Part shown: positions 7,349 through 14,888 of the stretch, piece by piece | Position numbering within the stretch: the stretch's first letter is position 1 | How the letters are laid out: each line of letters opens with the position of its first letter | IMG/VR virus record: IMGVR_UViG_3300021090_000636 | Span: 1-42,982 of that record | From: a virus | Length of the DNA stretch: 42,982 bases | Direction: 5' to 3' (one strand) | Notes under the pieces: model-generated | What the model saw: only the letters and a program-made list of their open reading frames with translations | Told to the model about the DNA's origin: nothing | The model's database searches: none | Made by a program: the position numbers and the translations under genes

Positions 7349-7599
7349 AAAACAACCTGTCCGATACCATGCGCGACGCGCGACGCATCAAACTGCTGCT
7401 GATGCGCTCCGATAAGCCGCTGCGCACGATGGAAATCATCGAAGCGCTCGGCTGGCAGGATACGCCCGGCAATCGCAGCCGCCTGTACACTGTGTTCGCA
7501 GCGGTGGGGCAGGGTCTGCAAAAGCCCCGTTCCGGCAAATACACTTATGCCCCCACCGCCGAAGACCGCGAATTTGCGGAAGCCGTCAGCCGGAAATAG
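7345..7599 (+). CDS. Small winged-helix-like protein
   Basis: This is an 84-residue protein. It resembles a DNA-binding winged helix: basic helices, DKPLRTMEIIEALGWQ as a possible recognition region, and a SGKYTYAP strand at the end. It overlaps the upstream gene by 4 nt. The family is not identified. Confidence 0.55.
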   Translation: MKNNLSDTMRDARRIKLLLMRSDKPLRTMEIIEALGWQDTPGNRSRLYTVFAAVGQGLQKPRSGKYTYAPTAEDREFAEAVSRK

Positions 7600-7606
7600 G
7601 GGTTAT

Positions 7607-7654
7607 CCCCCAGCCGCGCGGGGATGAGCGCGGCACAATCTGAAAAATAAGGAG
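7607..7654 (+). repeat. Duplicated leader, copy 1
   Basis: This roughly 48-bp leader matches 8045-8094. It contains the hairpin CCGCGC/GCGCGG, then CACAATCTGAAAAATAAGGAGA, where AAGGAG is the RBS of the next gene. The shared block suggests duplication together with the gene's control region. Confidence 0.7.
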
Positions 7655-7660
7655 ACTGAA

Positions 7661-8038
7661 ATGAACGAATATCTGAATCGCCTTAAGGATTTATTCGCCG
7701 CTGTGCCGCTGGATGGCTGGCGTGGCGGGAGCAAGCCGTCTATCGCCCTGGCGTGGCGAAAAGCAAATTTTGAGGACGCAGGGACGCTGATTTATCGCAT
7801 TCATCCGGCGCTTGAAGAGCAAGCGGAGATGTGCGGGGGTTCGGCGCCCCGGCATGATAACCGGGCAATCGGCGCTGAGGTAGCGCGCCGGGGCAAGATC
7901 ATGGCAGCGCTGAGCCGCGCCGCGTTCCAGGTGGGGTGGCACCTGTATCGCGGCAATAATGAAGTTCTGGCGGAGAGAGCGCTGGAAGAATCGGAACGAC
8001 TTGTAGCATCCGAATTAGAAAGCTGGCACAGGATTTAG
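7661..8038 (+). CDS. Hypothetical protein
   Basis: This is a 125-residue helical protein. It starts at ATG 7661, seven bases after AAGGAG, in a leader that is duplicated before the next gene. No motif is recognised. Confidence 0.6.
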   Translation: MNEYLNRLKDLFAAVPLDGWRGGSKPSIALAWRKANFEDAGTLIYRIHPALEEQAEMCGGSAPRHDNRAIGAEVARRGKIMAALSRAAFQVGWHLYRGNNEVLAERALEESERLVASELESWHRI

Positions 8039-8044
8039 GGTCTA

Positions 8045-8094
8045 GCCCCCATGCCGCGCGGGGTGGAGCGCGGTACAATCTGAAAAACAAGGAG
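8045..8094 (+). repeat. Duplicated leader, copy 2
   Basis: This is the second copy of the hairpin-plus-RBS leader at 7607-7654. It has the same CCGCGC/GCGCGG stem and ACAATCTGAAAAA-CAAGGAGA. Confidence 0.7.
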
Positions 8095-8102
8095 AAAATA
8101 TC

Positions 8103-8384
8103 ATGAGGGTAGCGGTGCAAATATCAAGCGGAACAGACGAACACGATACGATTGTTCGCAAATCCGGCGATGGCGCCGGAATATCTATCATTCGCGGGGT
8201 GCTAAAAGAGTCCATCCTGGCGCAGGAGTGGGGATGGGAATGGACTGGTCACGGCGGGCGGGACCAGTGGGGTTCCGCTGTCTGGGTCGGTCAGGTCGCT
8301 GAAGTCAGCGAAGAAATTTTCTTCGCCTGGGCGGATAAAAATCTCCCGAAATTTCTACAGGAGGAAATTCGGGGTCTGCCGTAA
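8103..8384 (+). CDS. Hypothetical protein
   Basis: This is a 93-residue acidic protein rich in tryptophan, glycine and glutamate. It has an RBS in the duplicated leader. It is the last gene of the early block. No family is recognised. Confidence 0.55.
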   Translation: MRVAVQISSGTDEHDTIVRKSGDGAGISIIRGVLKESILAQEWGWEWTGHGGRDQWGSAVWVGQVAEVSEEIFFAWADKNLPKFLQEEIRGLP

Positions 8385-8444
8385 AAGGCATTCTGCCAGC
8401 CCGCGCTGAACATCTAAGGGCTGAACGATTGATGACCTTCAGGT

Positions 8445-8673
8445 TGCAGGAATGGCAGGGCAATGCTATGATTTTGATGGCGGGTCGATGGTGATGGGTT
8501 ATCCCTCTAAGATACTCCCCACACCAATTTTTATCCGCCCCAACCATGATTAAACTTGGGGCAAATGCGCCCCGGCAGGCATGTCCTGCACGGTAAAGTT
8601 TAGCGGTGCGTCCCGTTTGAAGACGGATACGGCGCGTAAGTCGAGCGAGGGACACGAGAAATCGTGTCCTTTT
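8445..8673 (+). ncRNA. Candidate noncoding RNA of about 190 nt
   Basis: A promoter (TTGCAG, 17-bp spacer, TATGAT, with an extended TGC before the -10 box) lies around 8445-8473. It would start RNA near 8480. The transcript holds GGGGC/GCCCC and GCAGG/CCTGC hairpins and a CGT/ACG hairpin. It ends at a very strong terminator, GGACACGA-GAAA-TCGTGTCC then TTTT (8650-8673). No start codon with a good RBS and a credible frame is seen. The RNA family is not recognised. Confidence 0.5.
8650..8673 (+). terminator. Intrinsic terminator with GAAA tetraloop
   Basis: A perfect 8-bp stem (GGACACGA with TCGTGTCC) is closed by GAAA and followed by TTTT. It separates the early block from the packaging genes. 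Confidence 0.8.
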
Positions 8674-8725
8674 GCGTTCACCGGTGGGGTGTTTAAATTT
8701 TATATCGGCAGATGGCGAATAAATG

Positions 8726-8734
8726 TGCTATGAT
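8726..8734 (+). promoter_or_regulatory. Extended -10 promoter before the packaging genes
   Basis: TGCTATGATTT matches the -10 region of the RNA promoter at 8465 (TGCTATGATTT). No clear -35 box is found. It would give a leader of about 40 nt before ATG 8780. Confidence 0.4.
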
Positions 8735-8779
8735 TTGAGGGGGATAACAACTGTAAAACAATGCGGGAACAATCAATTA

Positions 8780-9151
8780 ATGCGGGATATGGAACTGACA
8801 TGGTATGAGCGGGCGGTGTTGAAGACGCTCCGCGAGTTGTATCAGTTTAGTCGCAACTTTATACATACGCGCATCGTCGCTGACTGCCTCGATAAAAATG
8901 ACCGCATCATTCGCGGGGTGTTAGTACGGCTGGAGCAGAAGCAGGCGGTGCTGCGTAAAGGGCAGCGCGGCGGCTGGAAGCCTCTGGATGCGCGAGCAAT
9001 GCTGCCTGCTGCGCCCTCGCCTGCCAAAATCATTTTTGCTGCACCGGAATTCCAGTGCTGGCAACCTCGTCCGCCAACTCCGAAGCAACCGCCAAACCCT
9101 ATTATGCTGACGGAGTATCTGTCAGACCCCACGTTGCAGGCGGTGATTTGA
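8780..9151 (+). CDS. Small winged-helix-like protein upstream of terminase
   Basis: This is a 123-residue protein. Residues 1-75 fit a winged helix (WYERAVLKTLRELYQFSRNF, then VRLEQKQAVLRKGQRGGWKP). The rest is proline-rich. An in-frame start at 8723 falls on the likely promoter, so 8780 (or 8789) is preferred. It may be a regulator of the late genes or part of the packaging apparatus. The stop overlaps the next start. Confidence 0.55.
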   Translation: MRDMELTWYERAVLKTLRELYQFSRNFIHTRIVADCLDKNDRIIRGVLVRLEQKQAVLRKGQRGGWKPLDARAMLPAAPSPAKIIFAAPEFQCWQPRPPTPKQPPNPIMLTEYLSDPTLQAVI

Positions 9152-9534
9152 TGCCATTCCAAAAAGGTCAGAGCGGTAATCCTGGCGGGCGACCTCCAAA
9201 GCCTCGCGCCCTGGCGAAGATTCTTGAAACAAGCGGCAAGAAGTCCATCGTTCGCCCGGATACAGGTAAGAAAATCTCCCGGAAAAATTTACTCGCCGAG
9301 ATGATATGGACTGCCGCGACAGAGGGCAAGGTCACTATACCCGGTGGTGAGACGCTGACGGTCAAGGATATAGGCGAATGGATGGCACTGGTAAAGTTCA
9401 TCCATATTCATATCGACGGACCGGCGAAGGCAGAGGTCGATTTGACGACGGGGGATCAGCCGCTGGTATTCAATATTCACCCTGCTCCGCCGCGACAGCC
9501 TGACGTGAGCGAGCCGGACAGCGACGAAGAATAA
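9151..9534 (+). CDS. DUF5681-type protein, possible small terminase partner
   Basis: This is a 127-residue protein that begins MPFQKGQSGNPGGRPPKPRA, the signature of DUF5681 proteins, which are commonly encoded directly before phage large terminases. A basic N-terminal half suggests DNA binding. The C-terminus is acidic. It starts in a 1-nt overlap (TGATG) with the gene before it and ends 1 bp before the terminase. The small-terminase role is inferred from position. Confidence 0.7.
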   Translation: MPFQKGQSGNPGGRPPKPRALAKILETSGKKSIVRPDTGKKISRKNLLAEMIWTAATEGKVTIPGGETLTVKDIGEWMALVKFIHIHIDGPAKAEVDLTTGDQPLVFNIHPAPPRQPDVSEPDSDEE

Positions 9535-9535
9535 T

Positions 9536-10801
9536 GTGGATATTGGGCTTACTTCGCAGCAACTGGAATTTGTGCTGGCGGAGCAGCAGTATGCTGCATT
9601 CGTCGGTGGGATAGGCAGCGGGAAAAGCGTCGGCGGCTGCGTTCGCGGGTTGATGGCTGCTGGCGGGCAAATCGGGCAACAAAGAATCCGCACCCCCAAC
9701 CTGGGCGTGATTACCGCGCCCACCTATCCTATGCTCCGCGACTCTACCCTGCGCACATTCCGGGAAATCGCCGGGGATGCCATCGCAGACTACAACAAAG
9801 AGGAAATGCGGGCAACGCTGGTTAACGGCAGCGAAATCCTTTTCCGGTCAACCGAACATTATGAACGCCTGCGCGGTCCGTCGATTAAATGGTGGTTCGG
9901 CGATGAAGCTGCGCTTTACCCGGATGTTGTCTGGCGAATTATGGTGGGTCGTTTGCGCCAGTTCGGGGAGCAGGGGTTCGCATGGATAGGCACCACGCCG
10001 AAGGGTCGTAACTGGGTCTGGCAGAAGTTCGTCAAGGATTTTCAGCAGGCTGTTGCGGCTAACCGGCACAAGCTGGTCAAACGGTATCGACTGGTCAGGG
10101 CAAGGACGGTTGATAACACGTTCCTTGACGCGGAGTTTGTTGAGAGCCTGCTGGATGAATACACCGGTGATTTCGCAGAGCAGGAGTTGCTCGGCGAATT
10201 CGTCGCCTTCGAGGGGTTGATATATCCTGAATTCAACCGCATAGCACATATGACCCACGACACCGGCGACCTGCGGCGGTTCAAGGTCATCATCGCCGGG
10301 GTGGACTGGGGCTTCACGAACGCGGGCGTTATCCTGATTGCCGGGATTGATTGGGACGGGCGTATTGTCATCCTGCATGAAGAATACGCCCGGCGGCGCA
10401 GAATTGAAGACTGGGTAGAGGTTGCGAAGCAGCTACATAAAACGTTCAACGTGAGCGCGTGGTACTGTGACCCCTCGAAGCCTGATTATATCCAGATGTT
10501 CGAGGAAGCCGGACTGAGTGCTGAAGCTGCGAACAACAGTGTTGAGACGGGCATCCAGGCAGTACGGCAGCGGCTCATCATCCGGCAGGACGGGCTGCCC
10601 CGGCTGCACCTGGGCTATGGCGCGGTGTGGCTGCCGACTGAGTTTGAACAGTATCAATGGGCAGCGAATAAGTACGGGCTGAAAGACCAGCCGCTGAAGG
10701 CAAATGACCACACAATGGATACGCTGCGCTATCTCTGTATGGGTGTCGATGAGAGCGCGGGCGGGTTGATTACGGTGGATACGCAGCGATATGCGGGCTA
10801 A
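9536..10801 (+). CDS. terL: Terminase large subunit (packaging ATPase and nuclease)
   Basis: This is a 421-residue protein of full length for the family. It cuts concatemeric DNA and pumps it into proheads. Seen: Walker A GGIGSGKSVGG at about 22-32, Walker B WWFGDEAAL near 120, and a coupling motif IGTTPKGRN near 155. The RNase H-like nuclease has acidic residues in VDWGFTN, CDPSKPD and NDHTMDTLRYL. A GTG start lies just after the previous stop. Confidence 0.95.
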   Translation: MDIGLTSQQLEFVLAEQQYAAFVGGIGSGKSVGGCVRGLMAAGGQIGQQRIRTPNLGVITAPTYPMLRDSTLRTFREIAGDAIADYNKEEMRATLVNGSEILFRSTEHYERLRGPSIKWWFGDEAALYPDVVWRIMVGRLRQFGEQGFAWIGTTPKGRNWVWQKFVKDFQQAVAANRHKLVKRYRLVRARTVDNTFLDAEFVESLLDEYTGDFAEQELLGEFVAFEGLIYPEFNRIAHMTHDTGDLRRFKVIIAGVDWGFTNAGVILIAGIDWDGRIVILHEEYARRRRIEDWVEVAKQLHKTFNVSAWYCDPSKPDYIQMFEEAGLSAEAANNSVETGIQAVRQRLIIRQDGLPRLHLGYGAVWLPTEFEQYQWAANKYGLKDQPLKANDHTMDTLRYLCMGVDESAGGLITVDTQRYAG

Positions 10802-10836
10802 ACCCCACCCTGACCCTCCCCGCAAGCAGGGAGGGA
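10802..10836. repeat. C-rich palindromic repeat after terminase
   Basis: CCCCACCCTGACC is followed by CTCCCCGCAAGCAGGGAGGG directly after the terminase stop. The short repeat CTGGCAGAAA (10842-10851) follows. It lies between the ends of two converging genes. Confidence 0.85.
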
Positions 10837-10874
10837 ATAGCCTGGCAGAAAGATGCTTATCAAACCACGAAAAA

Positions 10875-11231
10875 TTACTCGTCCAGCCTGTACCGGCGCG
10901 GGGCGCAGGTGTAGCCCGGCGCTTCGTTGTTCGGCGCAGTCACCATCGACCACATTGGGAATATCCACAGTTCCTGCGTCTGACGCGAATAAAACATCAG
11001 GTAGGCGCGGACATCGTGCATGTCTGTCGTTTCCGGGTCGTCAAGATACAACGTTTCCAGATAATACAGGTCGTTGGGCGTGCCGGGGTAGGCTTTGCGC
11101 ACGTTGTCCCATACCATCGCTTCGCCGTGACTGGTTAAATCCACCATGTCACACAGCGCCGGTGTATCGAGCGAAACGGCTGGCTGTACCATAAGCATCA
11201 GCGCCAGGATAACTATCATCAGCATTTTCAT
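10875..11231 (-). CDS. Exported protein, probable moron
   Basis: This is a 118-residue protein on the opposite strand to the structural genes around it. It has a typical signal peptide (MKMLMIVILALMLMVQPAVS, cleavage near residue 20) and an acidic, aromatic-rich mature part with a few cysteines. The RBS AAGGGGGA lies about 8 bp before ATG. Position between terminase and portal and reversed orientation mark it as an inserted accessory gene. Its promoter appears to be the mirror image of the late promoter at 11.3 kb. Function unknown. It may alter the host surface. Confidence 0.7.
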   Translation of the reverse strand: MKMLMIVILALMLMVQPAVSLDTPALCDMVDLTSHGEAMVWDNVRKAYPGTPNDLYYLETLYLDDPETTDMHDVRAYLMFYSRQTQELWIFPMWSMVTAPNNEAPGYTCAPRRYRLDE

Positions 11232-11269
11232 AGCATTCCCCCTTCGAAGCAGTCAATTTATGCAGGTAA

Positions 11270-11336
11270 ATTATGTTCGGAAATATGCAAGGTTATCGGA
11301 GGGTTGTCCGATACTTGCCGGGGCGACGGCTATGCT
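11270..11336. promoter_or_regulatory. Divergent late promoter (copy A)
   Basis: TCCGATA (11307-11313) is followed 17 bp later by TATGCT (11331-11336), pointing at the portal gene. A mirror copy TATCGGA (11294-11300) lies 6 bp away. On the minus strand it is followed after 18 bp by CATAAT (11275-11270), pointing at the exported protein gene. One activator site or one shared sigma-factor type could thus serve both strands. Confidence 0.65.
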
Positions 11337-11371
11337 GTGGCGTAGATGGTTACTGATTCGGGATGGGTTCT

Positions 11372-12874
11372 ATGGCAAGCACTTTAGCGCTGCTGCAACT
11401 GGTTAAGCCGCTGGTGCAGGATAAGGTTGCCTGGTATACGTGGCAGCGGGAACAGACGGAGCGTGCCAATAAGGTTGCACTCTGCCGGGACTATGCTGAC
11501 GGGGAGCATCGCGCCAGCCTGACTGAAGAAATGCGCAATATGCTCCGGGTCAAGACGGCGGAACTGGGCAGCCCGTTCAACCTGAATCATATGGACAATA
11601 TTATCCAGAGCGTGATTGACCGGCTGGAATTGACTGCCATCGAAGCCGATAAGCCTGAAGCGACAACGTGGTTTCAGGATAAGCTCACCGACAATCGGAT
11701 AGACGGGCTGCAACTGGATGTGCATGAGGCGGCGCTACGGGATGCGGACAGCTATATCATGGTCAGCTTTGATAATGAAACCGGGGATGTTGTATTGACG
11801 CAGGAGGATGCATTTGATGGCACCTGCGGCATTATCATGGTGTATGGTCCCGATAAGCGCACCCCGCTGCTGGCGCTGAAGCTCTGGCAGGAAGCGAAGC
11901 CAGCACCCAAACGCGCCGCGCAATTTATCACGCGGGTGAATGCGTACTATCCAGACCGGGTGGAGAAATACCAGTCCGGCGAACGCGGCGGTGCATTGAT
12001 GCGCATGGAAGAAAACCCTGAGAAAGAAGGCAAATGGGTGATGCCTGACGGCACAGCGATTGGGATACCCATCATCCACTATCGCAACCGCAGCGCGAAA
12101 AACCGGCAGGGTGGCAAGAGCGAGATTAGTGATGTGATCCCGCTTCAGGATGCGCTTAATCGAACTATGGTCAGCATGGTCATGGCTGCCGAATTGACCG
12201 CGTTCCAGATTCGATATTCTATTGGTATGAAGCCCCCGGCGGCGCTGTCGCCGGGGATGTGGATAAACGCCTATGTCAAGGATGAGGCAGGTGAAACGAA
12301 GCCGCCCAGTGATGCACAGCAGAAATGGCTGGACAGCATTCGCTTTGGTACGCTGGCGCAGGGGGAACTGATACCGTTTCTGGAACAGGCTAAATTCAAA
12401 ATCGACCAGATGTATCTCATTACGCGCACGCCGAAGCCGGGGGACGCGGGCGATACATCGAGCGGCGAAGCGCTGAAGCAGCGTGAGATTGGGCTGGTGG
12501 GCAAGGCGAAACGCTGCCATGTCAATTTCGGGAATGCCTGGGAGAATGTGGCGCGGATCATGTGGCGGGTGCAGGCGGCGTATGGGACGGAGCAGCCGCC
12601 GGAATACAAAAAACTGTATGCGAAGTGGCGCAGCGCTGAACTGCGGGATGATGTGAAGGTCATCGACAACGCCAACAAGGTTGCCGAAAAGATTGACCAG
12701 AAGACGTACCTGAAACTGGTCGCGCCGGTGTTTGGCTGGGACGATGATGCGATTGATAAAATTATCGATGCGCTGCGGGGTGATTCGGGCGCAAGGATGG
12801 CGGCGCTGGCGGGGAACATTCCGGCGTTCGGTGGCGGGGTGCTGAACGGCATACCTGTGGGATCGGCGGCGTGA
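11372..12874 (+). CDS. Portal protein (SPP1 gp6-like)
   Basis: This is a 500-residue protein. Length, position after terminase and internal sequence (SPFNLNHMDNIIQSVIDRL, PIIHYRNRSAK, SSGEALKQREIGLVGKAKR) match the SPP1-type phage portal family. These form the dodecameric ring through which DNA enters the head. ATG 11372 is preferred to ATG 11363 because it keeps the 41-45-bp distance from the -10 box shared by the other late genes. The stop overlaps the next start. Confidence 0.88.
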   Translation: MASTLALLQLVKPLVQDKVAWYTWQREQTERANKVALCRDYADGEHRASLTEEMRNMLRVKTAELGSPFNLNHMDNIIQSVIDRLELTAIEADKPEATTWFQDKLTDNRIDGLQLDVHEAALRDADSYIMVSFDNETGDVVLTQEDAFDGTCGIIMVYGPDKRTPLLALKLWQEAKPAPKRAAQFITRVNAYYPDRVEKYQSGERGGALMRMEENPEKEGKWVMPDGTAIGIPIIHYRNRSAKNRQGGKSEISDVIPLQDALNRTMVSMVMAAELTAFQIRYSIGMKPPAALSPGMWINAYVKDEAGETKPPSDAQQKWLDSIRFGTLAQGELIPFLEQAKFKIDQMYLITRTPKPGDAGDTSSGEALKQREIGLVGKAKRCHVNFGNAWENVARIMWRVQAAYGTEQPPEYKKLYAKWRSAELRDDVKVIDNANKVAEKIDQKTYLKLVAPVFGWDDDAIDKIIDALRGDSGARMAALAGNIPAFGGGVLNGIPVGSAA

Positions 12875-13020
12875 TGATGAAAACACAAAAACCGAATCTG
12901 CCTTACGGCACGCCTGCACTGACTGAAATTCTTGGCGATCTGCTGGACAGCCTTGTGCGGATTGTCCCGCCGCCGAAGCCGAAACCGAAACCTGCGCCGA
13001 AGTCGGATGGACTGAGATAA
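12874..13020 (+). CDS. Small proline/lysine-tailed protein
   Basis: This is a 48-residue protein whose ATG overlaps the portal stop (TGATG). A helix (ALTEILGDLLDSLVRIV) is followed by a repetitive PPPKPKPKPAPK tail. It is too short to assign. Coupling to the portal suggests a real gene. Confidence 0.5.
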   Translation: MMKTQKPNLPYGTPALTEILGDLLDSLVRIVPPPKPKPKPAPKSDGLR

Positions 13021-13040
13021 GGCACATTATGCCAGCCCGC

Positions 13041-13064
13041 CCCCTCTCCAACGAGGGGCTTTTG
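13041..13064 (+). terminator. Terminator-like palindrome
   Basis: CCCCTC and GAGGGG form a hairpin followed by CTTTT. A degenerate TTTCTGCCAG-type repeat (ATTATGCCAG, 13026-13035) lies before it. The late promoter copy B begins 6 bp after it. Confidence 0.55.
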
Positions 13065-13069
13065 ATTTG

Positions 13070-13099
13070 TCCGATAGAGGCAGGCGGCGGGGCTATGCT
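13070..13099 (+). promoter_or_regulatory. Late promoter, copy B
   Basis: TCCGATA (13070-13076), a 17-bp spacer and TATGCT (13094-13099) lie 45 bp (from the -10 box) before the decoration gene. The spacer ends in GGGGC, and GGCTATGCTGTGG is shared with copy A. Confidence 0.65.
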
Positions 13100-13138
13100 G
13101 TGGGCAGCGAATTTTATGGCATAGCCGGAGAAAATCTT

Positions 13139-13573
13139 ATGGCAGTTATCAGTCTTCCCACGAGCGTTACGCCCGGAGCCGACGCGAATATCCGCCAGGG
13201 TACGTCGGGCGCTGCGCTTCAGGCAGGTGAAGTTCTTTATCTGAATTCGGTGACAGGGCGGCTGGAAGTGGCTGATGCTGATGGAGCCGCTGCAACCGCC
13301 GAGGTGGTAGGGATCGCGCTGAACAGCGCACCGGCAGCCGGACAGCCGGTGGACTATATCACTGATGGCACGCTGAACGGCGCGACGCTGCTGAAATCCG
13401 GGCAAGTTTATATCCTGTCGAATACGCCGGGTGATGTGTCGGAGTTGGTTACAATCGCAATACCGGACACAACGGAAGATGTTTCGTATGTCACGGGCAT
13501 TGGTATCGGGCTGTCAACCACGTCGATGAAGATCAAGATCAACGCCAGCGGCGTGCGGATGAACCTGGCTTAA
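13139..13573 (+). CDS. Capsid decoration-like protein (DUF2190-type), copy 1
   Basis: This is a 144-residue beta-rich protein without cysteines. The pattern GEVLYLNSVTGRLEVADADG...VVGIALNSAPAAGQPV is that of small DUF2190-type head decoration or stabilisation proteins. It is similar to the protein at 15649-16065, so the genome has two paralogs around the scaffold gene. The start follows GGAGAAAATCTT. An in-frame start at 13067 would lie in the promoter. Confidence 0.65.
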   Translation: MAVISLPTSVTPGADANIRQGTSGAALQAGEVLYLNSVTGRLEVADADGAAATAEVVGIALNSAPAAGQPVDYITDGTLNGATLLKSGQVYILSNTPGDVSELVTIAIPDTTEDVSYVTGIGIGLSTTSMKIKINASGVRMNLA

Positions 13574-13594
13574 AGCCATCTCGTTTGATTATTC

Positions 13595-13620
13595 GGGCGG
13601 GTCTGAGACCCGCCCCTACA
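13595..13620. repeat. GGGC...GCCCCTACA palindromic repeat
   Basis: The arms GGGCGGGTC and GACCCGCCC surround TGA and are followed by CTACA, 16 bp before the next start codon. Confidence 0.85.
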
Positions 13621-13635
13621 AAATCGGAGATTGAT

Positions 13636-13782
13636 ATGCGGGCGTTGTTACGGCTGGCGTACCTGAAAAGTCTGATGGATGCACGCAGTCGGTGGTTTGC
13701 CGGGATGCCTGCAATGCTGGCTCATTTTGATTTGCTGCGCCGGATAGTCCCGCTGTCCATGATCACGAAATTTCTGCTGTGA
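13636..13782 (+). CDS. Small basic hypothetical protein
   Basis: This is a 48-residue protein, basic at its N-terminus (MRALLRLAYLKSLMDARSR) and with a hydrophobic end. It is preceded by CGGAGATTGAT, a fair RBS. Its stop overlaps the GTG start of the minor head gene. Similar tiny genes occur between head genes, but no family is recognised. Confidence 0.45.
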   Translation: MRALLRLAYLKSLMDARSRWFAGMPAMLAHFDLLRRIVPLSMITKFLL

Positions 13783-14819
13783 ACCCCTCTCTACCCTCGC
13801 GCACCGAAACTGTATACGACCTCGTTACGAACCTGCTGGATAAGGGCTACACGGACACGGCGGGCGCGACGATGAATGCTATCACGGCAAACAGCAGCAA
13901 GGGTATCGTCGCCCAGCGCCTGAAAGAACTGGACGCTGAAGCTGCCCGGCTGAATGAGAATCAGCAGAAGCTGTCGCCAGATAATCCGGTGATGCGGGCA
14001 ACGCTGGCGGACTTCGATACTATCCTGCGGCAGAACTCCAAACTTATCAAAGAGACTGCGCCTGATTTGCAACGGGTTGGCTCAACGGCAGCCGCGACGT
14101 TGACCCGTGAACTGGCTGTGCCGGGGGTGACAGATGCGGAACTGGCGCGATTCGGGGTGGCATGGAACACGCCTGACCCGGAAGCGGTCAACGCGCTCGT
14201 CGGCTATGCCACGTCGCCGGAGTGGAATGCAGCGCTGGATAAGTATCAGAAGGACTCAGGCACTGCGGTTCTGGATGTGGCTATCCGGGGCTTCGTGAAC
14301 GGGTTAAATCCCAGGTCGAGTGCGCGGGCGATACGGGAATCAGCGGAGAGCATTCCGGTGTATCAGGCGAATACGCTGATGCGGACGCTGCACCTGCAAT
14401 CCTACCGGGATGCGACGAGTTTCAACCAGCAGGCGAACGCTGATATTTTAGAGGGTCAGGTGCGGATTGGCGTGCTGGATGGGCGTATCTGCCTGGCGTG
14501 TTTGGCGCTGCATGGCACACTGCTGCCGGTGGGTCAGCGTATTACGGACCACCATAACGGGCGGTGTACGGCGGTGAGTATCGTCAAGGGGCGCAGGCGG
14601 GATATTGTCACGGGGGAACAATGGTTTGGCGGGCTGACGATTGACCAGCAGCGGCTGCTGGCAGGTCCTGCGAATTATGAGGCGCTGCGCCAGGGCAAAG
14701 TGAAATTGAATGACTTCGTAGACCCCTATGAAGACCCTGTTTTCAAAGAGATGATGCGCGAGGCAAGCCTCAAGAAAATCCTCGGTGATGGTGCAGCGGA
14801 ATTCTATACAAAGCGGTGA
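13779..14819 (+). CDS. Minor head protein (SPP1 gp7 / Mu gpF-like)
   Basis: This is a 346-residue protein. The C-terminal half has the head-morphogenesis signature: VLDGRICLACLALHGT with a CxxC pair, then DHHNGRCTAVSIV with further His/Cys, a likely metal site. In SPP1 and Mu the related proteins sit inside the head near the portal and help DNA delivery. It starts with GTG overlapping the previous stop. Order portal, minor head, scaffold and capsid is the usual one. Confidence 0.8.
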   Translation: MNPSLPSRTETVYDLVTNLLDKGYTDTAGATMNAITANSSKGIVAQRLKELDAEAARLNENQQKLSPDNPVMRATLADFDTILRQNSKLIKETAPDLQRVGSTAAATLTRELAVPGVTDAELARFGVAWNTPDPEAVNALVGYATSPEWNAALDKYQKDSGTAVLDVAIRGFVNGLNPRSSARAIRESAESIPVYQANTLMRTLHLQSYRDATSFNQQANADILEGQVRIGVLDGRICLACLALHGTLLPVGQRITDHHNGRCTAVSIVKGRRRDIVTGEQWFGGLTIDQQRLLAGPANYEALRQGKVKLNDFVDPYEDPVFKEMMREASLKKILGDGAAEFYTKR

Positions 14820-14822
14820 TTC

Positions 14823-14852
14823 TCCGATAGCACCTGCGCCGCTACGTATGAT
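14823..14852 (+). promoter_or_regulatory. Late promoter, copy C
   Basis: TCCGATA (14823-14829), a 17-bp spacer and TATGAT (14847-14852) lie 42 bp before the scaffold start. It begins only 4 bp after the minor head stop. Confidence 0.65.
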
Positions 14853-14888
14853 GAGTGCAAATTCATTTACGTATTAGGGGGAGGCTTG

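Noticed and set aside
8723-8779. Upstream start codon at 8723 for the HTH gene
   Set aside because: It would place the start inside the likely -10 element and adds an unlikely N-terminal peptide. ATG 8780 is preferred.
11735-13405. Long open frame on the minus strand (about 556 codons) across portal and decoration genes
   Set aside because: It is antisense to clear structural genes, has no RBS or recognisable domains, and reflects the G+C-rich codon pattern.
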